From Azorinus chamasolen (lineage: Eukaryota > Mollusca > Bivalvia > Cardiida > Solecurtidae): DNA of 64,000 nucleotides. The notes beneath the pieces are model-generated. The model was not told the DNA's origin. It saw only the letters and a program-made list of their open reading frames with translations, and did no database searches. Positions 43,178-53,011 of this stretch are shown one piece after another; the stretch's first letter is position 1; the number at the start of each line of letters is the position of its first letter. Location of the stretch: contig OY755241.1 in the NCBI GenBank assembly GCA_963576725.1, forward strand, positions 78,790,003-78,854,002, given 5' to 3'. A program made the position numbers and the translations under genes.

Positions 43178-43560
43178 TGTCGAGAATGAGTTAATTAGCA
43201 TTATGCAAACATGTAGACTTTGATCAGAGGGCTTCTGTAGGAGCTGTCTGATCAGGATCTGCACTGTTTGTTGTTCAAGATCCTCTAGTACATCTTATCC
43301 TTTGAGGCCTGGATTCAATATACAGGGTAACCCTGTTTGGTTTCTCGGCCCTCATGGGCAGATAAGTCTGATTAGCACCAGTCTGTTATTCAATATTTAA
43401 CCCTGTAAATGCAGGAAATGAGTTGACTGTCATTTGCAAATAGTTCAGATCCAGATCAGAAGGTTCCCGGAGGATCCCTCTAATCAAGCTCTGCACTGCT
43501 TGTCTTTCAAAATCCTTTAGCAACTCTGATCCTTTCACACTTAATGGCTCCTACTGTTGA
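43178..43560 (-). mobile_element. Two S-family elements
   Basis: CCCCTTGACTGTCGAGAATG start; core GCAAACATGTAGACTTTGATCAGAGGGC / GCTGTCTGATCAGGATC (43205-43270); a flank with TGTTTGGTTTCTCGG; a second start at 43398 (TTTAACCCTGTAAATGC) with core AAATAGTTCAGATCCAGATCAGAAGG (43438-43500). Confidence 0.5.
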
Positions 43561-43613
43561 ACACTGCTGGACCATTCCACATTGTAAGTTCAGCATTCAG
43601 TCTCAGGATTAAC

Positions 43614-43780
43614 CAAAGTGGTCAATGTCATGATACCATGTGACATTGTAGGGTGTTATGGTGCCGCTAGCATGACTCGAGTACTTCCTCAACCCACCAA
43701 CCTCCCACAAGTGTCCATCAAGAAGGGCTTTGAATTTGCAAGTGAATGCAGCAGCTCCATAAGATACAAAAGGTAAATCA
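43614..43780 (-). CDS. Candidate exon, open on both strands
   Basis: Reverse reading: acceptor ACTACAATTAG before base 43780 and donor CTTTG|GTTAAT after base 43614 bracket an open frame. It includes LPFVSYGAAAFTCKFKALL, then DGHLWEVGGLRKYSS and TITPYNVTWYHDIDHF; three Trp and several Gly are unusual for random AT-rich DNA. Forward reading: acceptor GTAAGTTCAG before 43594 and donor AAAAG|GTAAAT after 43772 bracket a frame with VVNVMIPCDIVGCYGAASMT and KKGFEFASECSSSIRYK. GC is above that of the flanks. I recognise neither peptide. I prefer the reverse strand because the other Cys-rich candidate at 41426-41579 has the same orientation, but this is a guess. Confidence 0.3.
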
Positions 43781-44117
43781 CTAATTGTAGTCATCATGAT
43801 GTAAATATTATTCCATATCCTAATTACTCTAACTATTCAGACAAGTAAATAGTACAGAACTAGATCAAACTTCTCTTGAGAGTCTTTCAGGGTTTTCACT
43901 GTTTGTTACATTGTCGGTCTAATTTTAAGTTATAATCTCTTCAAAGTAGTGGAGAGAGGAGATTGGGTGTTTGAATAGTTTGGGTAGTTAGAGTATTTAA
44001 ACCCATTCCCCCATATTGACGCCTTTGGAATATGTAGGGTATTTAACCCATTCCCTCATATTAATGCCTTTTGACGCTCCTGCAAAAGTCACTTTTAAAA
44101 AACATTTTGACAATGGT
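43781..44117. other. Intergenic with two G left ends
   Basis: TTAAACCCATTCCCCCATATTGACGCC (about 43997) and TTTAACCCATTCCCTCATATTAATGCC (about 44042) are two successive G starts. The second continues to GTCACTTTTAAAAAACATTTTGACAATGG, where a SINE-like unit begins. Confidence 0.5.
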
Positions 44118-44281
44118 CGGCCCGGTGTCAGGATAATGTGACTGGGTGGGATGCCCTTGCCATGTGCCCGTGGCAGGGGTATTTCAGTGAGGCAGCACTA
44201 TAACTTGTCTCATGCGGGTGCCGTCTGCATATAACTGAAATACTGTTGGTCGGACGTTAAACCAACTCACTCACTCACTCT
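44118..44281 (+). mobile_element. SINE-like element, GACGTTAAACC(ACTC)n tail
   Basis: CCGGTGTCAGGATAATGTGACTGGGTGGG head, TATTTCAGTGAGGCAGCACTATAA middle, ATAACTGAAATACTGTTGG and GGACGTTAAACCAACTCACTCACTCACTC tail. This domain order and the ACTC-repeat tail are typical of mollusc SINE families. A tRNA-type head is not present in this copy, so it is 5' truncated or of another class. Confidence 0.75.
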
Positions 44282-44409
44282 TTGATTTTATGGCTGAATG
44301 CATGTAACAAAAAATGTGACGTGTATCTTGACATGATAATCTTTGAAAAAGGCCCTTAGTGGTCGAAATATTAAATCAGAGCAGTTCAAGTATTTATGTA
44401 TTATGTGAC

Positions 44410-44482
44410 CAATCTTTACGTAGAATTATCTCGAGGAGACAATTCTAAAGAGTTGTCACAACATAGAATCTGGTGGAGAAAT
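44410..44482. repeat. K-family hairpin repeat, half copy
   Basis: TACGTAGAATTATCTCGAGGAGACAATTCTAAAGAGTTGTCACAAC and TCTGGTGGAGAAATGAC match one arm and loop of K; the opposite outer arm is missing. Confidence 0.5.
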
Positions 44483-44584
44483 GACAATTTTAGTATTTTG
44501 AGTATGCATTTTTTTGTTTGCAGGATAAAACAGATGTAGCATGAGCAATGACCCCTTGGATATGGAAATTGAGTTAATTGGCAG

Positions 44585-44750
44585 ACTTGGACCCAGATCA
44601 GCACTGTTTGACATTAATAAAGATGGGACACGGACCCAGATCAGCACTGTTTGACATTAATGAGATGGGACTCGGACCCAGATCAGCACTGTTTGACATT
44701 TGATAAAGATGCGACTCGGACCCAGATCAGCACTGTTTGAATGTGTACGT
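44585..44750 (+). repeat. Four-unit minisatellite of about 52 bp
   Basis: GGACCCAGATCAGCACTGTTTGA occurs four times at roughly 50-57 bp spacing (44589, 44634, 44686 and 44728 region), separated by CATTAATAAAGATGGGAC-type linkers. The unit looks like part of an M/S-type core. Confidence 0.8.
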
Positions 44751-44850
44751 GTTCATACGGAATAGACTGTACTGTTCAATAAGGTTGGAACCACTTGCTT
44801 CGCTAGTTTGAATTCGCAAGGTTTTGCTGTATTTTGATTAGTTGACTTGT

Positions 44851-45096
44851 TAACCCTTTCCCTGGTATAAACACTTTTTCATGCATTTACAAACAAGGTA
44901 GACCCAGATCAGATGGTTCTTATCAGAGTCGTCTCATCAGTGGCTGCCCTGTTTGCTAATGGAATTTGATAGATCTGTTTCTTTAGTTTCTGAAATGGCT
45001 ACAATGTTCCACCTTCCATATTTCTTTAAAAGTATTCTGTCCATGAATATTCAGTAGGTATTAAAGTTGGAATGAATATAGAACAGGGAAAGGGTA
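44851..45096 (+). mobile_element. E-family TTAA-type MITE
   Basis: TTAACCCTTTCCCTGGTATAAAC, core AGGTAGACCCAGATCAGATGG, TAATGGAATTTGATAGATCTG, TGAATATTCAGTAGGTATT, end GAACAGGGAAAGGGTAAAG. The right TTAA has decayed. Confidence 0.8.
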
Positions 45097-45113
45097 AAGA
45101 GAATTATGAAATA

Positions 45114-45330
45114 TTAACCCATTCCCTCATATTGATGACTTTTGACACCTCTGTAAACTTTACTTCCTGAAACCATCGTGATAAAAAGAGCATTTGTTCC
45201 ATAGCAGCAGATGCTCTATTTATCACAATGGTTTCAATGCTACACTAAAAAATTCCTTTCCTCTAGTTTCTGCTTTTTGGTAAATATACTCAGGTAGGAA
45301 CTACAAACAGCCTATGAGGGAATGTGTTAA
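45114..45330 (+). mobile_element. G-family TTAA-type MITE
   Basis: TTAACCCATTCCCTCATATTGATG, stem GAAACCATCGTGATAAAAAGAGC / GCTCTATTTATCACAATGGTTTC, TTTCCTCTAGTTTCTGC, and end CCTATGAGGGAATGTGTTAA. About 217 bp. Confidence 0.8.
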
Positions 45331-45394
45331 GGATCTGCCATAGTATCAGATTTCTTTGTTCATGTTATCATAAAACTTCAGTGATAGTCAGTCT

Positions 45395-45573
45395 TTAACC
45401 CTTTCCTCCATATGCCTTTCTACACCTTTGTACAAACAGAGTAGACCCAGATTGGATGGCTACTGTAGGAGCTGTCTGATCAGGGACTGTTCAATTTGCC
45501 TTTGATGTAATAAAGGTATAATTCTACAGTTTCTGCCGTGGCCAAACATAACTGTGCCCATGTGCTGTTATAA
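45395..45573 (+). mobile_element. F-family MITE, right end lost
   Basis: TTAACCCTTTCCTCCATATGCC, core CAAACAGAGTAGACCCAGATTGG, TTCTACAGTTTCTGCCGTGG, then truncated at the start of the duplicated T block. Confidence 0.65.
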
Positions 45574-46540
45574 CTAGGTCTAGCTCTAGACACTGATGAC
45601 AGGTACGTTTTAATTGTGTATTTGCTCTATGGAGCTAAATAGATTTTATTTTATTTTTAATTTTATTTTTTATATTTTTTTATTTTAATTTTTCCCGATA
45701 TAGCCCCAGAGACCTTCCTACCTTGCCGTGGTTCTGGGGCCTAATTGCCAAAGGGGATGTCTCTGTTTATTTGACAGAGATTATCCCCTCTGCCAAGAAC
45801 TAAAAGGAAGTCCCTGTTAACCCTTCGCTTGCTGAATTTTAAAATACATTTCTCCTTCTTTACCCATGCCCTGTTGTATAATTACATATATTTTTACTGT
45901 GTACAAGTACATTTTATTGTATATCGCTGTGCATTAAGTGCTGTGGAGTGTACTGATTGCACACTCAACCTGTAAATAGTGCAGACCTCATCTGGGTCTT
46001 CATTATTTACAGATATATATATTGACATGAATAGCAAGCGAAGGGTTAATATTTTTTAGATACACAATTCTAACATTTTCCTTTTCTCTGTAGGAAAGGG
46101 TTAATAAATGTATTATTTATATTCTTGTTCAATTTCTATCTTGTTGGTACTCACTAGAATTGGCTCGAGACAAATCTAATGAGTACCAGCATGAATGAGT
46201 TTGTCAGAGAAATTGCATAAATATGCCTGGTTTCTACACATTTACAAACAGAGTAGACCCAGACTAGACGTTTGCTGTGATTTTCATGAGTACCAGCAAG
46301 AATGAGATGGATATTTTAGCTGAAGTTTTATGATGTAAACTTTTTAAGGAATTTATTTTCTTTGACACAAACTGTAGAATCAGACCTGTGTCATGTCCAA
46401 AGCAAATATAGTAAACTCTGATCTTACAGCTCAAATATAGTAGACTCTGTTCTGACGGCTCATATAGGAACCATCTGATCTGGGTCTACTCCGTTTTCAA
46501 TTGTGTGAAAATGTGTTTATATGAGGGAATTGGTTATACA
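45574..46540 (+). repeat. T block (segmental duplicate of 54.36-55.23 kb)
   Basis: Contains a T repeat (GGTCTAGCTCTAGACACTG, palindromic CCCCAGAGACC / GGTTCTGGGG, AGAGATTATCCCCTCTG), an H element (45817-46049), the phrase GAATTGGCTCGAGACAAATC with GTACCAGCA(A/T)GAATGAG twice, and core pieces ending in a reversed E/F end at 46530. Order and sequence match the 54.4 kb copy at high identity, with one copy carrying extra bases. Confidence 0.8.
45817..46049 (+). mobile_element. H-family TTAA-type MITE, copy 2
   Basis: TTAACCCTTCGCTTGCTGAA to AATAGCAAGCGAAGGGTTAA; 17 bp inverted ends; inner GTGTACAAGTAC and TGTAAATAGTGCAGACC / ATTATTTACAGATA. A TTAA is duplicated at both ends. Confidence 0.85.
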
Positions 46541-46591
46541 TCTGTAGCCGGATAGAGATAGTGGTGAAACAGTTCAGTCATAGGTTTTACT

Positions 46592-46672
46592 GTGTGGCTT
46601 GGTAGCTCAGTCGGTAGAGTGTTGGTCAGTAAGCCAGAGGTCCTGGGTTCGAGTCCCAGTCGAGTCGCACAC
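46592..46672 (+). mobile_element. tRNA-like SINE head
   Basis: Pol III A box TAGCTCAGTCGG (46603-46614) and B box GGTTCGAGTCC (46646-46656) in tRNA spacing, with a good T arm CTGGG-TTCGAGT-CCCAG. The anticodon arm (GTTGG...CCAGA) gives an eight-base loop without T33, and the acceptor arms GTGTGG / CGCACAC pair only in part, so it is not a functional tRNA gene. About 100 bp of SINE-body-like sequence may follow. Confidence 0.7.
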
Positions 46673-46841
46673 AATTTGGATCCATATAAAACATATAATA
46701 CTAAGTTGACCTGTCTACACTGGGGGCGAAGAAGTCTGTTTGCAGTTTAATTGTAGAATCTACACTGATGAATTTGAAGAAAATATTGAATAATATTGGA
46801 AAAGTTTTTTCGTAAATAATTTATATTGAAGATGTTTCCAT

Positions 46842-47110
46842 AAACAAGAGCTGCATGCGGCACCAACGCTCGTCTGATTTGGTGCTTGTCCAGCAAATTT
46901 TAAACAGAACTCCCAAATTTTTTAATCAAGAGTTCTTATGTAGGGGTCGTCCCCTCAATGAGATCTACGATCCTATGAAATTTCATATTGGTACCTCTTA
47001 TACTTTTCGAGTTATGGTCAATGTTAAGATTTCGGACTACAACGTACGATGACGACAATGCAGACTCAGGAGTTACGACAGTAGCTCGTGATTTCTTCGA
47101 AGCAAAAAAC
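46842..47110 (-). mobile_element. U-family element, short, array-less
   Basis: On the reverse strand its 3' end reads CAGACGAGCGTTGGTGCC, then GCATGC-centred hairpin GCCGCATGCAGC, then TCTTGTTT (forward: AAACAAGAGCTGCATGCGGC at 46842). The 5' side, about 47075-47110, has CTTCGAAGAAATCACGAGC, close to TTCGAAGAAATCACTCG of the copy at 49334. No tandem array. The open frame at 46855-47052 lies across it and looks accidental. Confidence 0.6.
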
Positions 47111-47385
47111 TAGATTTCAAACATAATTACTAACTACATTTATGTCTCGTATTCAGACTCTGCCCGTAGGATTTTGACTACACATTTTCTGTCTTTGATG
47201 GACGATACTGTCAGAATATTAGAATACATCTCCTTCCCTGCATCGTTAGCACTGCACTGTTGGCACATGTACTTAATATTTAACCCATAACCATTGCACA
47301 TTGAAGGTGTTTACAGGAATAAGCAAATATCTGCAGCAAACCCTTTATTTTAAATCTACATACAAAATTTGAATTAAACTTGCAT
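47111..47385. other. Intergenic, nothing recognised
   Basis: AT-rich, no repeats or coding signals that I could assign. Confidence 0.35.
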
Positions 47386-48990
47386 AACCCTTTACCTGAT
47401 AGTATTTTTATGCCTTTAAAAAACAGTGGACCCACATGTCAGATGGCTCCTGCAGGAAGTCTGTTCTGTTTGTTCAAATTATGTAGATACAATTCTGCAG
47501 TTTCATTAAACAAAATAAGTGTTTGAAAGACACCTATTTGTGTCAAAGTTTTTTCCATATCTAAAACCTTTTCTTGGATACCTTTTGTTCCTGCAGGAAC
47601 CGTCTGATCAGAGTTGGCTCTGTTTATTCCTTTCCCTTTTCTATTTTTATTCAAAATTTCAATAAGTAAAGAATAATTTCAGAAAGCAAAGAAACAGATC
47701 TATCAAATTCTATCAGCAAACGGAGTAGACCCTGATCAGATGGCTCCTATTGGAGCCATCTGATCTGGGTAAGAGGAGCCATCTGATCTGGGTCTACTCT
47801 GTTTGCAAATAGGTGTTTATATTTCTGCAGGAACCGTCTGATCAGAGTTGGCTCTGTTTATTCCTTTCACTTTTCTATTTTTATTCAAAATTTCAATAAG
47901 TAAATAATTTCAGAAAGCAAAGAAACAGATCTATCAAATTCTATCAGCAAACGGAGTAGACCCTGATCAGATTGCTCCTATTGGAGCCATCTGATCTGGG
48001 TAAGAGGAGCCATCTGATCTGGGTCTACTCTGTTTGCAAATAGGTGTTTATATTCCTGCAGGAACCGTCTGATCAGAGTTGGCTCTGTTTATTCCTTTCC
48101 CTTTTCTATTTGTATTCAAAATTTCAATAAGTAAAGAATAATTTCAGAAAGCAAAGAAACATCTATCAAATTCTATCAGCAAACGGAGTAGACCCTGATC
48201 AGATGGCTCCTCTTGGAGCCATCTGATCTGGGTAAGAGGAACCATTTGATCTGGGTCTACTCTGTTTGCAAATAGGTGTTTATATTTCTGCAGGAACCGT
48301 CTGATCAGAGTTGGCTCTGTTTATTCCTTTCCCTTTTCTATTTTTATTCAAAATTTCAATAAGTAAATAATTTCAGAAAGCAAAGAAACAGATCTATCAA
48401 ATTCTATCAGCAAACGGAGTAGACCCTGATCAGATTGCTCCTATTGGAGCCATCTGATCTGGGTAAGAGGAGCCATCTGATCTGGGTCTACTCTGTTTGC
48501 AAATAGGTGTTTATATTCCTGCAGGAACCGTCTGATCAGAGTTGGCTCTGTTTATTCCTTTCCCTTTTCTATTTTTATTCAAAATTTCAATAAGTAAATA
48601 ATTTCAGAAAGCAAAGAAACAGATCTATCAAATTCTATCAGCAAACGGAGTAGACCCTGATCAGATTGCTCCTATTGGAGCCATCTGATCTGGGTAAGAG
48701 GAGCCATCTGATCTGGGTCTACTCTGTTTGCAAATAGGTGTTTATATTCCTGCAGGAACCGTCTGATCAGAGTTGGCTCTGTTTATTCCTTTCCCTTTTC
48801 TATTTGTATTCAAAATTTCAATAAGTAAAGAATAATTTCAGAAAGCAAAGAAACATCTATCAAATTCTATCAGCAAACGGAGTAGACCCTGATCAGATGG
48901 CTCCTCTTGGAGCCATCTGATCTGGGTAAGAGGAACCATTTGATCTGGGTCTACTCTGTTTGCAAATAGGTGTTTATATGAGGGAAAGGG
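47386..48990 (+). repeat. Higher-order array of E/F-type MITE cores, 231 bp unit
   Basis: After an F start (47386-47520), CTGCAGGAACCGTCTGATCAG recurs at 47591, 47825, 48056, 48288, 48519 and 48750 (spacings 234, 231, 232, 231, 231). Two unit types exist: one with GATTGCTCCTATTGG and GTAAATAATTT, one with GGCTCCTCTTGG, TTTGTATTC and AGGAACCATTT. Their order from 47825 is 1-2-1-1-2, showing block duplication. The array closes with a true E end, ATATGAGGGAAAGGGTTA (48978-48993). Confidence 0.9.
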
Positions 48991-49333
48991 TTATGTAATT
49001 ATGTAGATGTAATTCTGCATTTTTGATATCACCGGATCAAAACAACAAGTTTTAAAATGTCTTTGATAAGCTTTTTCTTGAAAATTGGAGTAAACTGAAG
49101 ACTTAGTGTCACATATTTGTAGAATGAAACTTAGGAATTCTTTGTATATTGATGTTCCATATTTCCTGTAAACAACTAAATTTATCTCAACTGTTCAAAT
49201 ATTCTGATGTTATATCTCCATAGTGACTGATTCCCAATATCTTATTTGATCTTGCTTTGAGAGCAAACTACTATTTTCTAGGTGGAGTCTTTTCAAGTCA
49301 AATTTTGAGTAACTGGTCTTAGACTAATTTTTA
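48991..49333. other. Intergenic, nothing recognised
   Basis: AT-rich, no open frame or repeat signature that I can support. Confidence 0.35.
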
Positions 49334-49520
49334 GAGTTTTAGCTCGTCTATTTCGAAGAAATCACTCGATATTGTCGTTGTCGTCGTCCGAAATCTTAAC
49401 ATTGACCTTAACTTCAATTTTTCATTTACAACCTTCAATTTTGGTATGCATTACAAGAGCTATCCACACATACCAAAATGATAACAGACGAGCGTTCACA
49501 CCCGCTTGCTCGGGTTTCTC
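49334..49520 (+). mobile_element. U-family element, short copy
   Basis: GTTTTAGCTCGTCTATTTCGAAGAAATCACTCG start, GTCGTTGTCGTCGTCCG tract, short body, then inverted subterminal motif CAGACGAGCGTTC followed by a hairpin-like CCCGCTTGCTCGGG. The final CTCTTGT motif is not clear (TTTCTCTCGGG instead), so the 3' end is damaged or different. Confidence 0.55.
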
Positions 49521-49682
49521 TCGGGTTTCTTTCCGCTTACTATTGTGTGACAGGATAGCATACCGAGTGCTATATTCTTCATTGATGGAAAACCTTCACA
49601 AATGTTTTTAAGCATTCCAATAATTTTATTACTTGATACTCAACTTGCTTTCTTTTTAAGTGTTATTATTCTATGATTAAAG

Positions 49683-50190
49683 AATTTAACCAATTCCAGC
49701 ATATTGACGCCTTTTGACGCCCCTGTAAAAGTCACTTTTTTAACCCTTTACCCAATAGCCTATTTCTAGTTTTGAAGACAGGTGACCACTTAAAGCAGGT
49801 TGAAAGTAAAGCAGAATGCGCCTTAATGCGCATTCTGCTTTACTTTCAGCCTGCTTTAAGCTACCACCTCCTAGAATATAGAAACTATATATGATGCTAT
49901 ATGTTCATCATTTTAAAAATTGGAACTATTTTCTTCAGCGGAGGAATATATTAAACTCGCTTAAAGCCGCTTCTATCAGGTAAAGGGTTAAACCATTCTG
50001 ATAAACAGCATTTGCTCCATAGAAGCAGTATAGACCCTGGTCAGGTGACTCTTGTATGAGCTGGCTGTCTGAACAGGATTTACTGTGTTGAGTATGGAAA
50101 TGTATAGATGTGATTCTACAGTTTCAGCCACGATCAAAATATCTTGTGTTTATACGCCATTATAAAAATTAAACAAATATTATAATATTA
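49683..50190 (+). mobile_element. G/F chimeric MITE interrupted by L copy 2
   Basis: G left end (TTTAACCAATTCCAGCATATTGACGCC, GTCACTTTTT) to 49739, the L element, then G continues (ACCATTCTGATAAACAGCATTTGCTCC) to about 50020, where it changes to an F core (GCAGTATAGACCCTGGTCAGG) and F right arm (TTCTACAGTTTCAGCC). Confidence 0.7.
49740..49991 (+). mobile_element. L-family TTAA-type MITE, copy 2
   Basis: TTAACCCTTTACCCAATAGCC to CAGGTAAAGGGTTAA; central stem around CGCCTTAATGCG (about 49796-49860). Inserted in a G element: left host ...GTCACTTTTTTAA, right host TTAAACCATTCTGATAAA, so the TTAA is duplicated and the host reads through. Opposite orientation to copy 1 at 1980. Confidence 0.9.
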
Positions 50191-50193
50191 TTT

Positions 50194-50414
50194 CTTAACC
50201 CTTTCCTCCATAAATACGCCTTTCTACGCCTCTGTAAAATTCACTTTTTAAAACCATTGTGATAAATATAGCATTTGCTCAATGCTCTATTTATCACAAT
50301 GGTTTCAAAGCTAAACAATTCTAAAATTATTTTCTCTAGTAAATGCTCCTTTTCGGTAGATGTATTCAAAGAAGTTGGATCTAAATATTTATAGCTTTGG
50401 GGAAATAGGTTAAA
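50194..50414 (+). mobile_element. G-family TTAA-type MITE
   Basis: TTAACCCTTTCCTCCATAAATACG, stem ACCATTGTGATAAATATAGC / GCTCTATTTATCACAATGGT with a short loop, TTTTCTCTAGTAAATGCTCC, end GGGGAAATAGGTTAA. Confidence 0.8.
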
Positions 50415-51110
50415 TGAGTATTTATCAGGTAATGGGTGGATTAGAATTTACATTGTGTACACATACAAAAATTTGTCTTAGTGTTCTCTTATGTTTTATC
50501 TTAAGTTTTGTGTCATTGTCTACTATATGTTTTGTGTAATGAATGAGATGTATCATGGGAGAAAAGACACTGACAGAGCAAACAGTAAAACCCCAGATCA
50601 GCTGCCCATTGGGAAGTACAGGGTCTAATGAGATCAGCTGAGTTGGAGAAAACATAAGACTCAGATCAGCTCTCATGCAAAAAAACATGGTCTATTGAGA
50701 TGGCTAATTGACTAACTGGGGTGTTTAACTTGACCCATTCAAGGCAGAAATTTCATATATAGCTTTTGGGGAATAGGTTAAATGAATATTTACCAGGTAA
50801 TGGGTGGATTAGAATTTACATTGTGCACAAATACAAAATTGTCTTAGTGTTCTCTTATGTTTTATCTTAAGTTTTGTGTCATTGTCTACTACATGTTTTG
50901 TGTAATGAATGAGATTTATCATGGGTGAAAGGACACTGTGACAGAGCAAACAGTAAAACCCCAGATCAGCTGCCCATTGGGAAGTACAGGGTCTAATGAG
51001 ATCAGCTGAGTTGGAGAAAACATAAGACTCAGATCAGCTCTCATGCAAAAAACATGGTCTATTGAGATGGCTAATTGACTAACTGGGGTGTTTTACCATT
51101 CAAGGCCGAA
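50395..51110 (+). repeat. 369 bp tandem duplication
   Basis: AGGTTAAATGARTATTTAYCAGGTAATGGGTGG occurs at about 50408 and 50777. Each copy holds GCAAACAGTAAAACCCCAGATCAGCTGCCC, a loop near AATGAGATCAGCTGAG, and ends GGCTAATTGACTAACTGGGGTG. About 96% alike. The reverse open frame at 50425-50688 lies within it and has no support. Confidence 0.85.
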
Positions 51111-51239
51111 TTTTCAGAGGAATGGCCTATACTGGTTTAAGTATTCACTATGAAAGGCTTAACTTTGCTAGATGATTTTAATGATAAACAATGCTGACTC
51201 TAGCCAGACGGTTCTAACACTGTTTGCAACTGTCACTAT

Positions 51240-51345
51240 ACAGTATGTAACCTTTCTAAACCGGACATTGAATTAAGTATAGATGTCGGTCTTGGAGACA
51301 GCTTAATGCAGGGTGAAAGTCATGAGGGGTTTTACTGTACATGTA
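51240..51345. mobile_element. J-family MITE remnant
   Basis: GTATGTAACCTTTCTAAACCGGAC, ATGTCGGTCTTGGAGACAGC, TTAATGCAGGGTGAAAGTCATG and GAGGGGTTTTACTGTA. The middle stem and one side are deleted. Confidence 0.6.
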
Positions 51346-51570
51346 CATTTTATACATTCAACGGGTTAGCTAATTCCCTTGGAATTATTCAATACTTTCA
51401 ACCTTTTAGCTGTGGAATTGTGATTATCAATGTAAGCACATCTCATCAGAATACAAACTATTGACTATTTTAAGAAACTAGCAGACAGCAACCCTTTGCA
51501 GACTATAATTAACTGAATTTGTATATTGGTCAGTGCCATTTAACAAACTGTATCTGAGTAAACAGTAGTT

Positions 51571-51855
51571 TCTTATCAAATGGCTCCTACAGTGGCTGCC
51601 TGATCTGGGTCTATTCTGTTTGCAAAGGTCAAATGGCTCCTACAGTAGCTGTCTGATCTGGGTCTACTCTATTTGCAAAGGCCAAATGGTTCCTACAGTA
51701 GCTGTCTGATCTTGATCTACTGTTTGCAAAGGTTAAATGGCTCCTACAGTACTGTCTGATCTTGGTCTATTCTGTTTGCAACGATCAAATGCCCATATGG
51801 TCCCTACAGCAGCTGTCTGATCTGGGTCTACTCTGTCTGCAAAGGTACCAAACAG
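51571..51855 (+). repeat. Five-unit repeat of about 53 bp from a MITE core
   Basis: AAATGGCTCCTACAGTAGCTGTCTGATCTGGGTCTACTCTGTTTGCAAAGGTC-type units at 51579, 51632, 51684, 51735 and 51788 region, closed by GCATTTACATTAGAGAAAGGGTTAA. Only the right half of the F/E core has been multiplied. Confidence 0.8.
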
Positions 51856-51879
51856 CATTTACATTAGAGAAAGGGTTAA

Positions 51880-52195
51880 ACATTTCCCAAACATGAGGAG
51901 CTCTCTGCATAACTTTCATCCTGCTTTAACCCTTTCCTCCATAAATACGCCTTTCTACGCCTCTGTAAAAGTCTCTTCTTGAAACCATGGTGATAGAGCA
52001 TTTGCTCCTATAGGAACAAATGCTCTATTTATTTCAATGGTTTAAAAGTACACAATTCTAAAATTTTACTTTTCTCCAGTAAATGCTCCTTTTGGGTAGA
52101 TTCATTCAAAGAGGTTGGGTCTAAAAATAGCCTATGAAGTAATGGGTTAAGCTGCCACCTGTCTTACAGACAAATATTGATGCTTAGTACTTTAA
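51880..52195. mobile_element. J remnant split by a G-family MITE
   Basis: J centre ATGAGGAGCTCTCTGCATAACTTTCATCCTGC stops at TTAA (about 51924). G runs to 52149 (TTAACCCTTTCCTCCATAAATACG to AAGTAATGGGTTAA), then J continues as GCTGCCACCTGTCTTACAGAC. In intact J copies this place reads CTGCATTAAGCTGCC, so G inserted at that TTAA and duplicated it. Confidence 0.8.
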
Positions 52196-52660
52196 CCCTT
52201 TCCATATTCTGTATCTTGGCCAAATTTTAATTTTAATTTATAATTTATTTTAATATTCATTAACAAACTATTTTAAAGAAATATGGAAGGTGGGACACTG
52301 TATACCTGGACCCTGACCTTCTTAATTTGAATAAATAAAAATTCGTAACATTGTATGGGTTTATCTTCAGCACGTGTCCAGGTAAGCAACTATGCAATGG
52401 ACACACCCATGCTTGTATGGTTTACACATGCACAGGTTAATTTCATTGATAATAGACTTCATGATTTACTGGCGGAGTTTTATTTATACATCATCATCTC
52501 TCTCATTATGAGGGTCCAGGTCAAATTGTTTGAGCTATAGACATTTAAGATAGCAAAGAAATAGATCTATAAAATTTTATTAGCAAACAGAGCAGACCCT
52601 GATCAGACGGCTCCCCAATGAGCCGTCTGATCTTCTGTCTACTCTGTTTGCAATTGTTAA
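52196..52660 (-). mobile_element. E-family MITE with a foreign insertion
   Basis: Reversed E: TTAACCCTTTCCATATTCTG, TTAATATTCATTAACAAAC, ATATGGAAGGTGGGACACTGTA, then about 240 bp of other DNA (52303-52540), then ATAGCAAAGAAATAGATCTATAAAA, core GATCAGACGGCTCCCCAATGAG and TCTACTCTGTTTGCAATTGTTAA. The insert begins TACCTGGACCCTGACC and carries AGGGTCCAGGTCA about 20 bp from its other end, so it may have short inverted ends. Confidence 0.65.
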
Positions 52661-53011
52661 AATTGTTTGTTATAGCTGTTATTTTTTTTATTAGCTCTCA
52701 AATTGTTCAATTGTTAATTGTTAGCTCTCAAATTGTTAAATTGTTAATTGTTATTGTTTAATTGTTATTGTTGAGATATTTTTGTGGTTTGAGTTATTAT
52801 TGTAATTGTTTTTTATTAGTTTTCAAATTGTTAAATTGTTAATTGTAAGCTCTCAAATTGTTAGATTGTTAATTATTATTTTTATATTCTTAATTGTAAG
52901 CTCTCAAATTGTTAAATTGTTAACTGCTATTGTTATATTGTTAATTGTTATTGTTGAGATATTTTGTGTTTTGAGTTATTATTGTAATTGTTTTGTATTT
53001 GTTCTTAAATT
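52640..53011 (+). repeat. AATTGTTA-rich simple repeat
   Basis: Irregular repetition of TTGTTAAATTGTTAATTGTTA, AGCTCTCAAATTGTTA and GTTTTGAGTTATTATTGTAATTG. The same sequence forms the spacer between E copies in the array to 57.3 kb. It creates many TTAA sites. Hydrophobic open frames through it are artefacts. Confidence 0.85.

Noticed and set aside
46592..46672. Functional tRNA gene
   Set aside because: Anticodon loop of eight bases, no T33, weak acceptor pairing; better read as a SINE head.
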